A stretch of 58,650 nucleotides of DNA from Magnetospirillum moscoviense (GTDB lineage Bacteria > Pseudomonadota > Alphaproteobacteria > Rhodospirillales > Magnetospirillaceae). A model generated the notes under the pieces. That model did not search any database. It was not told the DNA's origin and was given only the letters and a program-made list of their open reading frames with translations. This document shows, piece after piece, positions 1 through 9,141 of this stretch. The stretch spans positions 1-58,650 of the forward strand of contig NZ_LWQU01000095.1 in assembly GCF_001650635.1 (NCBI RefSeq), in the 5' to 3' direction. A program made the translations under genes and the position numbers. Each line of letters opens with the position of its first letter. Position 1 is the first letter of the stretch.

Positions 1-104
1 CAAGTCATGAAAAACGCTATTCTGATGCCGCACGGTGTTGCTCCAATTCGTGTCCAGGAGACGCGCCAAACGTCTGAACACGAGTAGAATCAACGCCGTG
101 CACT

Positions 105-367
105 CAGTCCACTAAATTAAACCGGACAGCAGTGGGCTTGACCCGGCCATCTACGCGGTTTCGCGAAAAATGCTATCTGAACCAATGCGGTGGGCGGCCC
201 CACTTGGTTACGCGGGTCAAGCCCGCGCATGACGACAATGGGTACGAAGCCGCCAAGCCGGCCCTCTGATGCAGTCTGCTAAAGCCGCCGTCGCGCTGAA
301 TAGCCACTCCGGTTTTGGCGGGAAGCGAGATGTGACCGGCGGCGGGGGCGGGGAATTGAGTGGACTG
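105..367. repeat. Possible 263-bp inverted-repeat-bounded insertion
   Basis: The ends carry a 14-bp inverted repeat with one mismatch (105-118, cagtccactaaatt; 354-367, aattgagtggactg). The right end coincides with the point where the GAF-like reading frame on the minus strand stops looking like a GAF domain. No transposase fits inside, and no target-site duplication is evident. It also contains two REP-like motifs in opposite orientation. It could be a MITE-like insertion or a chance repeat within a decayed region. Confidence 0.3.
134..224. repeat. Pair of REP-like palindromic motifs, inverted
   Basis: A perfect 12-bp inverted repeat is present: gggcttgacccg at 134-145 and cgggtcaagccc at 213-224. 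The motif and its surroundings (cgggtcaagcccgcgcatga) resemble the short extragenic palindromic repeat common in alphaproteobacterial intergenic DNA. A related half-copy, gcgggtcaagcctg, occurs at about 12909 upstream of ctaC. No function is assigned. Confidence 0.5.
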
Positions 368-567
368 TCACCGCAACGAGAAAAGGCAAAGGTGCTAACC
401 AAGTCGCTTTCTTTGTCATAAACAGCCAGTGACACGCGAGATATGCCGCTACATCCAATAACGTCTTTGATATATGTGTGTATGGAGCAGACGCGCTCTC
501 CGATGTTTACATTGCCAGAAATAATTTGGCGAACCTGGAAAATCATGTGTGAACTTGGCATTCTCAC
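217..567 (-). pseudogene. Truncated GAF-domain protein gene
   Basis: Only the first 65-70 codons look genuine. They read like the start of a GAF domain as found in sensory HD-GYP or diguanylate cyclase proteins, with the segment SRVSLAVYDKESDLV. After residue 70 the frame becomes Pro-rich and Arg-rich and resembles no domain I know. The switch falls at 354-367, the inner end of the inverted-repeat element. The GTG start overlaps the TGA of the hemerythrin gene (GTGA), so the two genes were once translationally coupled, presumably as an oxygen-sensing pair. I read this as the 5' remnant of a larger sensor gene cut by an insertion or deletion. Confidence 0.5.
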
Positions 568-1031
568 TTCTCAATCGTAGAATTCAGTGCATCAGAATTA
601 TTATCGGCAACCCATGGCCGCATATTAGTGTCAAATTTTTTGATGTGGTTTATGAGCCAAAATTTCATAAATTCATTTAGTTCACTCATGGCTTTTAGAT
701 CAATTTTTTTCGTTTTCCTTACGAAGTAATCTCTGGCCATTTCCTCCACCTGAACCACAAGCGCACGATGTTCCCTTTTGTGCATCTCGTGGTACTCATA
801 CATGCACTCACGCTGAATCTTTTCTTCGCGCTCAAAATGCTCGCGTGTATAGTTTACAAGGTCTTTTAGGGTATTGTGCATAATTTCGTGGTAATTGTTA
901 GATATAGTGTCTCCAAGGAACTCGCAAATCTTTGCATCATCCAAGAATCTATTAATAATATCAATCAACCCTTGATGGTCGCAATCGATGGCCGCGTTTC
1001 CAATCATTAGATCTTCTGTTAACTTCAGCAT
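564..1031 (-). CDS. Bacteriohemerythrin
   Basis: Single-domain, non-haem diiron oxygen-binding protein of 155 residues, presumably cytoplasmic. All expected iron ligands are visible: H19 in the first helix, H65 and E69 (HFERE), H84 and H88 (HKREH), H129 and D134 (HIKKFD). The start at 1031 is preferred because AGGTG lies a suitable distance upstream; ATG 1034 and GTG 1040 are alternatives. The gene and its flanks look clearly more AT-rich than the rest of the window, which suggests later acquisition. Its stop overlaps the GTG of a truncated GAF gene. In related bacteria such proteins deliver or sense oxygen for chemotaxis and signalling; which applies here cannot be told. Confidence 0.93.
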   Translation of the reverse strand: MLKLTEDLMIGNAAIDCDHQGLIDIINRFLDDAKICEFLGDTISNNYHEIMHNTLKDLVNYTREHFEREEKIQRECMYEYHEMHKREHRALVVQVEEMARDYFVRKTKKIDLKAMSELNEFMKFWLINHIKKFDTNMRPWVADNNSDALNSTIEK

Positions 1032-1131
1032 CATTATCACCTACAGAAAGTCGGCGTCCGCTGCGGTTTGCACACTCAGGCGCTTCTAATCCTTGTGCGC
1101 CATATACCAAAGCATTGTAAACACGGTTTGG

Positions 1132-1163
1132 GGATTCCGGTGACACTGGATTCCGGTGACACT
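1132..1163. repeat. Perfect 16-bp tandem duplication
   Basis: The unit ggattccggtgacact occurs twice head to tail (1132-1147 and 1148-1163) in the noncoding gap between the hemerythrin gene and purN. The motif resembles sequence flanking mobile DNA in other proteobacteria, recalled rather than searched. The remainder of the gap (1032-1229) shows no convincing gene. Confidence 0.6.
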
Positions 1164-1229
1164 GCACTTAATTCAGATTCCGGGCATGCATGGGCCTGGC
1201 TTGGTCAGGGGCGACACGCTGCGGTGTCC

Positions 1230-1873
1230 TCAGCCCGCTGGGCTGATCAGCGCGCCCGTTGCCGTCGCGTCCACATGGGCGCAATTCCCGTCCACGCGCA
1301 CCTTGCCCTCGGCCAGCAGCCGCAGCGCCAGCGGATAGCATTGGTGTTCCTGTTCCAGCACACGGGCGGCCAGGCTGTCCTCGGTATCGTCCGGCAAGAC
1401 CGGCACGGCGGCCTGGACCAGGATCGGGCCGGCATCCAGGTCGGGGGTGACCAGATGGACGGTGCAGCCGTGCAGCTTCACCCCTTCCTCGATGGCGCGG
1501 CGGTGGGTGTGCAGCCCCTTGAAACTGGGCAGCAGGGCAGGGTGGATGTTGATCATCCGGCCGGCCCAGCCTTGGGTGAAGGGCGCCGACAACAGCCGCA
1601 TGAAACCGGCCAGGCAGACGATCTCGACGCCGGCTTGTCGCAGCTCGGCATCCATCGCCTGATCGAACGCCTCGCGGCTGGCGAAGTCCTTGTGCGGGAT
1701 GGTCCGGGTGGCAATGCCGGCCCGTTCAGCCCGTTCCAGCGCGAACACCTTAGGCACGTTGCTGATCACCAGCACGATCTCGGCCGGGAAGGCAGGGTCG
1801 GCGCAGGCATCGATCAGGGCCTGCAGGTTCGAGCCCCGGCCCGATACCAGCACGCCGACCTTGGCCCGGCTCA

Positions 1874-1874
<1 letters not shown>
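1230..1874 (-). CDS. purN: Phosphoribosylglycinamide formyltransferase
   Basis: Third step of de novo purine synthesis: transfers the formyl group of 10-formyl-THF to GAR, giving FGAR, in the cytoplasm. The protein has 214 residues, the normal PurN length. It shows the phosphate-binding start VGVLVSGRGSN, the catalytic motif NIHPALLPSFKG with N109 and H111, and D147 in LDAGPI. Its ATG overlaps the TGA of purM by one base (TGATG), so the two are translationally coupled. A 7-bp hairpin at 1230-1246 overlaps the stop codon but has no U-tract, so I do not call it a terminator. Confidence 0.96.
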
Positions 1875-2950
<1,076 letters not shown>

Positions 2951-3043
2951 GGTCTTCCTCGTGGCTTTGCGTGTGATATGGTGTGGCCCATTTCAGGGGG
3001 GCCGATCTCGGCGCCGAAGATACTCCAACCCGAACGGTTTGCA

Positions 3044-4120
3044 ATGCCTTCTCTCCGCCTGCTGTGTGTCTTGGGGCTGCTGCTGGGCCTGTCCGGTCAG
3101 GTCTTGGCGCAAGGTGCGGCCGACGCCTTCACCGTGCGCGGCGTCGAGGTCGATGTCTCGGCCGCCAATGTCCAGGCCGCCAAGGATCAGGCCGTCACCG
3201 AGGGCCAGCGCCAGGCCTTCCGCCAATTGCTGGACCGCCTGACCCAGCCGTCCGACCATGCCCGCCTGCCCAAGGCCGACGGGCTTGATTATGTTCGCGA
3301 TTTCACCGTCGATCAGGAACGCGCCTCGGCGACCCGCTATCTCGCCAGCCTGACGGTGCGCTTCAACGCCACCGCGGTGAAGAAGCTGCTGCAGAATGCC
3401 GGCATTCCCTTCGCCGACGCCCGCGCCCGCGGCGTGGTGATCGTGCCGGTCTACAAGCCGGCGGCCGGGTCCCGGCCGGTCCTGTGGGACGATCCCAATC
3501 CGTGGCGCGCCGCCTGGATGGGCCTGGGCGGCGGCGGGCTGGTGCCCCTGACCGTGCCGGCCGGCGAGGTGGGCGACGTCGCCGCCATCACCCCGGAACA
3601 GGCGCTGGCCGGCTCGGCCGATGCCATGCGGGCCATCGGCAGCCGATGGAAAAGCCCCGACGTGCTGGTGGTGGCCGCCGCCCTGTCGCCGACCGGCAAA
3701 AGCCTGGACGTCGCCCTGCTGGCCGAGCCCGGCACGCCCAAGCCGTTCGAGACCCTGTCCTATTCCCTGAACGAGGGCGAAAGCCTGGACGGCTTGATGC
3801 GCCGCGCCGCCCGCGACATCTCGAAGGGGATCGACCAGCTGCACAAGCAGCCCAATCTTTTGCATTTCGACCGCGCCGGCACGGTGTCGGCGCTGGTGCC
3901 GCTGTCGGGCCTGGCCGACTGGCTGGCGGTGCGCGACCGCCTGGCCAAGGTGTCGCAGGTCCGCCGCTGGGAACTGGTGTCCCTGTCCAAGGTCGAGGCG
4001 GCGGTGACCCTTCACACCGTCGGCGAGGCCGAGCAAATCCGTGGCGCCCTGCACAGCGCCGGCCTGAAGATGGACATGGTCGACGGCTTCTGGACCATCC
4101 GGCCGGTGGGGGTGAAATGA
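3044..4120 (+). CDS. DUF2066 family secreted protein
   Basis: A 358-residue protein with a clear Sec signal peptide (MPSLRLLCVLGLLLGLSGQVLA, cut about residue 22), so probably periplasmic. The segments AFTVRGVEVDVSA, QAFRQLLDRLT and the late VSALVPLSGLADWLAVRDRL match the DUF2066 family as I know it. That family has no established activity but is repeatedly placed beside purM, a PerM-type permease and a DnaA-like gene in proteobacteria. The stop overlaps the next ATG (ATGA), giving an operon with the following three genes. No catalytic motif is visible. Confidence 0.8.
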   Translation: MPSLRLLCVLGLLLGLSGQVLAQGAADAFTVRGVEVDVSAANVQAAKDQAVTEGQRQAFRQLLDRLTQPSDHARLPKADGLDYVRDFTVDQERASATRYLASLTVRFNATAVKKLLQNAGIPFADARARGVVIVPVYKPAAGSRPVLWDDPNPWRAAWMGLGGGGLVPLTVPAGEVGDVAAITPEQALAGSADAMRAIGSRWKSPDVLVVAAALSPTGKSLDVALLAEPGTPKPFETLSYSLNEGESLDGLMRRAARDISKGIDQLHKQPNLLHFDRAGTVSALVPLSGLADWLAVRDRLAKVSQVRRWELVSLSKVEAAVTLHTVGEAEQIRGALHSAGLKMDMVDGFWTIRPVGVK

Positions 4121-5181
4121 CCCATTCTCAGCGCCTGCGTTTCTGGCTGATCGGGCTGGCCGTCTTCCTGGCCCTGCTGTGGCTGCTGAAGGGCATGCTG
4201 CTGCCCTTCGTCGCCGGCATGGTCATCGCCTATTTCCTGGATCCGCTGGCCGACCGGCTGGAAGCCTTGGGGCTGTCGCGCACGTTGGCCACCGCCATCG
4301 TCACCGGCGGTTTCTTCCTGTTCTTCTTCGGCATCCTGGTGGTGCTGCTGCCGCTGCTGGAACATCAGGTGGTCGAGTTCGTCCACCGCGTTCCCGGCTA
4401 TATCGACACCCTGGAAGCGCGGGTCCAGCCCTTGATCCTCGAGATCAAGCGCAAGCTGTCCAAGGGCGATATCGAGAAGCTGCGCAGCTCGGCCGGCGAA
4501 TATGCCGGCACGGCGATCTCCTGGGGCATCGGCGTGGTCAAGGACATGCTGAGCGGCGGCCTGGCGATCTTGAACCTGTTGTCCTTGCTGTTCATCACCC
4601 CCATCGTCGCCTTCTATCTGGTCCATGACTGGGATGTCATCAAGGCCAAGATCGATAGCTGGCTGCCGCGCGACCATGCCGACACCATCCGCGTCCAATT
4701 GCGCGAGATCGATCGCACCATTTCCGGCTTCGTGCGCGGCCAGGCCACCGTCTGTCTGGTCATGGCCGCCTTCTACGGGCTGGGCCTGTCGCTGGTCGGG
4801 CTGGATCTGGGGCTGGTCATCGGCCTGGGCGCCGGATTGTTCTCGTTCGTGCCCTATCTGGGGGTGATCTCGGGCTTCGTCGCCGGCATCGCCCTGGGCT
4901 TCGCCCAGACCCAAGGCTGGGAATTGCCCGGCCTGGTCGCCATGGTGTTCGCCGCCGGCCAGGTGCTGGAAGGCAATGTCCTGACGCCCAAGCTGGTGGG
5001 CAGCAAGGTCGGGCTGCATCCGGTGTGGATCATCTTCGCGCTGCTGGCCTTCGGCAGCCTGTTCGGCTTCGTCGGTCTGCTGCTGGCGGTGCCGCTGGCC
5101 GCCGTCATCGGCGTGCTGGTGCGCTTCGCCATGGGCCGCTATCTGGCCAGCCGGCTGTACCACGGCGACGGCGTGCCGTGA
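4117..5181 (+). CDS. AI-2E/PerM family membrane permease
   Basis: 354-residue polytopic inner-membrane protein. Hydrophobic segments lie near residues 7-45 and 64-90. A soluble stretch (about 95-135) follows, and then a membrane block to residue 345 containing LFSFVPYLGVISG and the family-typical LEGNVLTPKLVGSKVGLHP. Members export small molecules or, in some cases, sodium/proton; the substrate cannot be inferred here. It overlaps both neighbours by four bases (ATGA upstream, GTGA downstream). The DUF2066/PerM/Hda order is conserved in related genomes, which hints at a joint envelope or replication-linked role, but that is inference. Confidence 0.88.
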   Translation: MTHSQRLRFWLIGLAVFLALLWLLKGMLLPFVAGMVIAYFLDPLADRLEALGLSRTLATAIVTGGFFLFFFGILVVLLPLLEHQVVEFVHRVPGYIDTLEARVQPLILEIKRKLSKGDIEKLRSSAGEYAGTAISWGIGVVKDMLSGGLAILNLLSLLFITPIVAFYLVHDWDVIKAKIDSWLPRDHADTIRVQLREIDRTISGFVRGQATVCLVMAAFYGLGLSLVGLDLGLVIGLGAGLFSFVPYLGVISGFVAGIALGFAQTQGWELPGLVAMVFAAGQVLEGNVLTPKLVGSKVGLHPVWIIFALLAFGSLFGFVGLLLAVPLAAVIGVLVRFAMGRYLASRLYHGDGVP

Positions 5182-5864
5182 CTGGCGGTCAACTGCCGTT
5201 GACGCTGCCGCATCGGCCCGCTTTGGGGCGCGAGGATTTCCTGACCGCCGCCAGCAACGAGCAGGCGGTGGCCTGGCTGGAACGCTGGCCGGACTGGCCG
5301 GTCCATGCCTTGGCGCTGTTCGGGCCGCCCGGCTGCGGCAAAAGCCACCTGCTGGCCGCCTTCGCCGCCGCCCAGGACGGCGTTGTCATCATCGACCGGG
5401 CGGCGCTGACGGTGGCGATGGTGCCCGATCTGGTCGAGAAGGCGCGGGTGGTGGCGGTCGATCGGCTGGATGACGGCGACGGCGGCGAGGACGCGCTGTT
5501 CCATCTGTGGAACCTGACCAAGGAAACCGGCCGTCACCTACTGCTGGCCGGGCGCGAGGCGCCGGCCCGGCTGGGCGTGCGCCTGCCCGACCTGCGCTCC
5601 CGGCTGTCGTCGGTGCTGGCCATCGGCATCGGCGCCCCCGACGAATCCTTGTTGGCTGCCGTGCTGGTCAAGCTGTTCGCCGACCGTCAGCTGAAGGTGA
5701 CGGCCGACCTGATCACCTATACCCTAAGCCGGTCGGAACGCAGCTTCGCCGCCATCGGCCGGGTGGTGGACGCGCTGGATCGCGCCTCGCTGGCGGCGCA
5801 ACGCGCCGTGACGGTGCCGTTGGCGCGCGCCGTCCTGGAAGCCTTGGACACGGAGGAACGCTGA
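5178..5864 (+). CDS. hda: DnaA-related regulatory inactivator Hda
   Basis: 228 residues, DnaA AAA+ domain without the DNA-binding domain IV, the size of Hda. The N-terminus carries QLPLTL (residues 5-10), a sliding-clamp binding motif as in E. coli Hda. Walker A GPPGCGKSH is at 49-57, and AVDRLDDGD sits where Walker B is expected. Hda with the clamp promotes ATP hydrolysis by DnaA and so limits re-initiation. The GTG start overlaps the PerM stop (GTGA), and the stop overlaps the next ATG by one base. Assignment as Hda rather than another DnaA-like ATPase rests on size, clamp motif and context. Confidence 0.85.
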   Translation: MTGGQLPLTLPHRPALGREDFLTAASNEQAVAWLERWPDWPVHALALFGPPGCGKSHLLAAFAAAQDGVVIIDRAALTVAMVPDLVEKARVVAVDRLDDGDGGEDALFHLWNLTKETGRHLLLAGREAPARLGVRLPDLRSRLSSVLAIGIGAPDESLLAAVLVKLFADRQLKVTADLITYTLSRSERSFAAIGRVVDALDRASLAAQRAVTVPLARAVLEALDTEER

Positions 5865-6643
5865 TGGATCTGGGACTTTCGGGCCGGCGCGCCCTGGTCT
5901 GCGCCGCCAGTCGTGGGCTGGGCAAGGCCTGCGCCCTGGCCTTGGCCGCCGAGGGCTGCGAGGTGTTGATCATCGCGCGCCGCCCCGACATTCTGGCCCA
6001 TGCCGCCGACGACATCCGCCAACAGACCGGCGCCAAGGTGGAAACCGTCGCCGCCGACGTCACGACGCCGGAAGGCCGGGCCCGGATTCTGGCGGCGATG
6101 CCCGACCCGCACATCCTGGTGACCAATGCCGGCGGCCCGCCGCCCGGGGATTTCCATGATTGGGACCGCGACACTTGGATCCGGGCGCTGGATGCCAACA
6201 TGCTGGCCCCGATCGAGCTGATCAAGGCGACCATCGATTCCATGATGGTTCGGCGCTGGGGCCGCATCGTCAACATCACCTCGGGCGCGGTCAAGGCGCC
6301 GATCGACGTGCTGGGACTGTCGAACGGGGCGCGTTCCGGCCTGACCGGCTTCGTCGCCGGATTGGCCCGCGCCAGCATCCGTCACGGCGTCACCATCAAC
6401 AACCTGCTGCCCGGCCCGTTCGACACCGACCGGCTGGCCCAGGTGCTGGCGGCCCAGGCGGCCAAGGACGGGATCGCGGTGGAAGAAGCGGCGCGGCGCC
6501 GCGCCGGGGCCAATCCGTCGGGGCGCTTCGGCGACCCAGCCGAATTCGGCGCCTTCTGCGCCTTCCTGTGTTCCGATCAGGCCGGCTACATGACCGGCCA
6601 GAACATCTTGTTGGATGGCGGCGCTTATCCGGGGGTGTTTTAG
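5864..6643 (+). CDS. Short-chain dehydrogenase family protein, atypical active site
   Basis: 259-residue SDR with Rossmann nucleotide site ALVCAASRGLGKACA (TGxxxGxG type, first residues altered), VTNAGGPPPG for the NAG motif, and the C-terminal FLCSDQAGYMTGQNILLDGG. The catalytic YxxxK is not there: the aligned stretch after NITSGAVKAP reads LSNGARSGLTG, with Ser and Arg where Tyr and Lys belong. This feature is known from a subgroup of SDRs whose reaction is uncertain. Last gene of the operon starting at 3044 (TGATG overlap with hda), convergent with the protease gene after 22 bases. Confidence 0.88.
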   Translation: MDLGLSGRRALVCAASRGLGKACALALAAEGCEVLIIARRPDILAHAADDIRQQTGAKVETVAADVTTPEGRARILAAMPDPHILVTNAGGPPPGDFHDWDRDTWIRALDANMLAPIELIKATIDSMMVRRWGRIVNITSGAVKAPIDVLGLSNGARSGLTGFVAGLARASIRHGVTINNLLPGPFDTDRLAQVLAAQAAKDGIAVEEAARRRAGANPSGRFGDPAEFGAFCAFLCSDQAGYMTGQNILLDGGAYPGVF

Positions 6644-6665
6644 GGGCGGTTGTGCGCCACGGGCA

Positions 6666-7892
6666 TCAATTCCCGCGCACGACTTTCAAGGCGCGATCCA
6701 ACTGCGGGTCCGATCCCTCGACCGGTTCGGTGACGATGTCGGGGGTGATGCCGACCTTGTCGACCGGTTGGGTGCTGGGGCGCAGATAGCGTGACGTCGT
6801 CACCCGCATGCCGCCTTCCGACAGGTCCAGGATGGTCTGGACGCTGCCCTTGCCGAAGCTTTTCTGGCCGACCAGCACGGCGCGGCGGTGGTCCTTCAGG
6901 GCACCGGCGACGATTTCCGAGGCCGACGCGCTGCCGCCGTCGATCAACACCACGATGGGCAGGCCGGCCATGATCTCGCCGATGCGGCCGCTATAGACCT
7001 GGCGGTCCTGGCTGCGGCGCCCGGTGGTCGAGACGATCGGGACATCACCCAGGAACAGATCGGCCACGGCGATGGCCTGGTCCAGCAGGCCGCCCGGGTT
7101 GCGGCGCAAATCCAGCACGATCCCCTTGAGCCGGCCTCCGGCCGCCTTCTCCAGGTCCAACAGGGTCGAGCGCAGGTTGGCGGCGGTGCCGCCGGCGAAC
7201 TGGGTGACGCGGACATAGGCGACGTCGGACCCGTCCAGGCGGCCCTTGACCGCCTGCAACTGGATGATCTCGCGCTTCAGGACCACGTCGCGGGTGACGC
7301 CGTTGGTGGTCGACAAGGTCAGGGTGACCGGGGTGCCGACCTTGCCCCTGATCTTCGACACCACCTGCATCAGGGATTGGCCGGCGGTCGGCGTGCCATC
7401 GACCTTCAAGATGCGGTCGTCAACCTTGATGCCGGCGCGGGCGGCGGGGGTGTCGTCGATGGGGGCGACCACCACCACCTGGTCCTCCTTCATGGTCAGT
7501 TCCATGCCGACGCCGCCGAACTGGCCGGAAAACGACGTCCGCATGTCGTCCATGTCGGCCGGGGTCAGATAGGCGGTGTGCGGGTCCAGCACCTCGCTCA
7601 TCGCCCCGGTCGCCGCCTTGAAGGCGTCGTCAGGGCTTTGCGGCGGCTTCAGCTCGCGGACCGCCTTGGCGGCGGCCTCGCTGATCTGGTGCGATTCCTT
7701 GGGCTCGACATAGACCTCGACGATCTTGGCGATCATCTCGTCCAGCAATTCCGCTTTGGCCTTGGCCTTGGGCGTCTCGAGCCCGGCCTGGGTGAAGGCC
7801 TGGGTCAGCAAGGCGCGATCGGCACGGTCCGCCAGCGAGGCGCCGGAAATCAGGACCAGAACGGAAAATGCGGCCAGGAACAGTCTGTTCAT
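6666..7892 (-). CDS. S41 family carboxy-terminal processing peptidase (CtpA-type)
   Basis: 408 residues with an N-terminal signal peptide (residues 1-21). A PDZ domain lies around 95-180 (SGQFGGVGMEL, VDDRILKVDG). The C-terminal catalytic domain shows DLRRNPGGLLDQA, GGSASASEIVAGAL with the Ser nucleophile near residue 317, and QKSFGKGSVQ with the Lys general base near 342. Such proteases trim C-termini of periplasmic proteins and control peptidoglycan hydrolases. At 408 residues it is slightly shorter than many alphaproteobacterial CtpA proteins (about 440), lacking a C-terminal extension. Single gene, convergent with the SDR gene. Confidence 0.93.
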   Translation of the reverse strand: MNRLFLAAFSVLVLISGASLADRADRALLTQAFTQAGLETPKAKAKAELLDEMIAKIVEVYVEPKESHQISEAAAKAVRELKPPQSPDDAFKAATGAMSEVLDPHTAYLTPADMDDMRTSFSGQFGGVGMELTMKEDQVVVVAPIDDTPAARAGIKVDDRILKVDGTPTAGQSLMQVVSKIRGKVGTPVTLTLSTTNGVTRDVVLKREIIQLQAVKGRLDGSDVAYVRVTQFAGGTAANLRSTLLDLEKAAGGRLKGIVLDLRRNPGGLLDQAIAVADLFLGDVPIVSTTGRRSQDRQVYSGRIGEIMAGLPIVVLIDGGSASASEIVAGALKDHRRAVLVGQKSFGKGSVQTILDLSEGGMRVTTSRYLRPSTQPVDKVGITPDIVTEPVEGSDPQLDRALKVVRGN

Positions 7893-7951
7893 GACCGCAT
7901 TGTGACGCAGGCGGCGGGGAAGGAAAACCCCCCGCCGACAAAATCTAGGGA

Positions 7952-8215
7952 TCAATGTCCCAATTCGGGATGGGCAAGGCGGAATTCGCACAATCCATGG
8001 GCGCAGTCCGCCGCGATGGCCAGGTGATGGTCGCAGGCCAGCTTGGCCTCGGCCTCCAGCACCGCCTCGACCTCGGCCGGGCCGTCGGGATGGTCCAGCA
8101 CCTCTTCCGCCCATTCGGCGGCGACGATGGTGGGGATGTGCTTGAAACAGGCGACGGCGTCGAGCTGTTCCGGCGTCAGGCCACTGAAGGCGATGCAATC
8201 TACCAGGGATAACAT
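7952..8215 (-). CDS. Small Cys/His-containing protein of unknown function
   Basis: 87-residue acidic protein. I do not recognise a named family. It has four Cys (CIAF, ACFKH, ACDHH, CAHGLC region) and several His, including the pair in LACDHHLAIA, so metal or redox binding is possible but unproven. The start at 8215 is chosen because a GGGGAG ribosome site lies upstream; a longer frame to 8296 has an Arg-rich extension that looks non-coding. It lies 59 bases upstream of the protease gene start, same strand. The 283-base gap upstream (8216-8498) holds an AT-richer patch at about 8320-8430 with no clear gene. Confidence 0.65.
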   Translation of the reverse strand: MLSLVDCIAFSGLTPEQLDAVACFKHIPTIVAAEWAEEVLDHPDGPAEVEAVLEAEAKLACDHHLAIAADCAHGLCEFRLAHPELGH

Positions 8216-8498
8216 GGGCTGCACTCCCCTGATCGTTTCCGAATGGGAGGCTCGGGTTCGTTCCCGGGCCCGGAATGGTGAAGAAAACACTAACACAGAT
8301 GCTGCCTTTCCAAGAATGCAAAAAGTTGAAGGGTAGGATGAATTTCGAACTACATATTGCGGCGCACCTAAGAATGTTTGCCAAATGCTGCAGGTGCTTC
8401 TTGGCCTTATCGATGAAATACGGACGAATGTTCCTTTCTGTGCTTACCGACCATCGCGGCCTTGACCGTGGCCGTCAACCCGCGTCACACTATCGCCG

Positions 8499-8744
8499 AT
8501 GTTCGGGAAAATCCTGCTGACCGTTGCGGTCGTCGCCATCATCTGGTTCGGTTTCAAGTTCGCCCAGCGCCGGCTGGAGCAAAAGGCGAGGCGCGACCAG
8601 GATCCGCCGGCCGCCGGGCCGCGGCCGGTGTTTCGTCCTGATCCGGACGGCGAAAGCGTTCAGGATCTGGTCAAGTGCCCGGCCTGCTCGACATGGCGGT
8701 CGGCCAAACAGGGACATTGCGGCCTTGAGAAATGCCCTTATTAG
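8499..8744 (+). CDS. Small membrane protein with C-terminal Cys cluster
   Basis: 81 residues: one N-terminal transmembrane helix (about 3-21), a basic and Pro-rich linker, then a Cys-rich end (CPACSTW, HCGLEKCPY) of zinc-ribbon appearance. The layout is like PP0621-type small proteins, but I cannot confirm the family. The last 20 bases overlap the start of the lipoprotein gene in another frame, suggesting co-expression. Function unknown. Confidence 0.6.
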   Translation: MFGKILLTVAVVAIIWFGFKFAQRRLEQKARRDQDPPAAGPRPVFRPDPDGESVQDLVKCPACSTWRSAKQGHCGLEKCPY

Positions 8745-9141
8745 CCTGGCCCTGCTGCTGATACTGGCCGGCTGCGCCTTGCCCGCGCCCGACCAGCCGG
8801 CGTGGCACGGCCGCATGGGCCGGTTCATCGGCCTGGTCGCCCAATGCAATTGTTCGGACATTACCCCGGACCGCGCCGTGGCGGACTATGTCCAGGCGCT
8901 GGGCGGGCGCTATTCGGCGGCCGAGGTGGCGGCGATGAAGGGCTATGTCGCCGACGGCGCCTTCGAGCGCTACGACAACCAGATCGAAATCTGCAAGGAA
9001 GTGTGCGGCCAGGCCTGCATGGTCAATTCCGTGGCCCAGCCGATGGGCGGGCGCACCATCCCCGGCGTGGCCGCCTGCCCGGTGACCGAACGCGACCTGC
9101 ATTTGACCCCGGGCCGGTTCGAGGGGGCGCATAGGCTTTAG
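8725..9141 (+). CDS. Small Cys-rich lipoprotein
   Basis: 138 residues from a TTG start, chosen because it opens directly into a lipoprotein signal peptide (RNALISLALLLILAGC) with a lipobox ending at C17. The mature part has further Cys pairs (QCNCSD, CKEVCGQACM), unusual for a periplasmic protein and possibly disulfide-bonded or metal-binding. No known domain recognised. It overlaps the previous small membrane protein gene by 20 bases and meets the ctaE stop codon tail to tail with a 4-base overlap. Weak start evidence; the frame itself looks coding. Confidence 0.6.
   Translation: MRNALISLALLLILAGCALPAPDQPAWHGRMGRFIGLVAQCNCSDITPDRAVADYVQALGGRYSAAEVAAMKGYVADGAFERYDNQIEICKEVCGQACMVNSVAQPMGGRTIPGVAACPVTERDLHLTPGRFEGAHRL

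Noticed and set aside
1-87. Open frame on the plus strand ending in TAG at 85-87, possibly the C-terminus of a gene entering from the left
   Set aside because: Only 28 codons are visible, without a recognisable motif; cannot be told from chance.
1230-1246. 7-bp hairpin at the end of purN as a terminator
   Set aside because: It lies over the stop codon and lacks a U-tract.
8275-8520. 81-codon plus-strand frame in the gap before the small membrane protein
   Set aside because: Cys/Arg-rich with no domain or ribosome site, overlapping a better-supported gene start.
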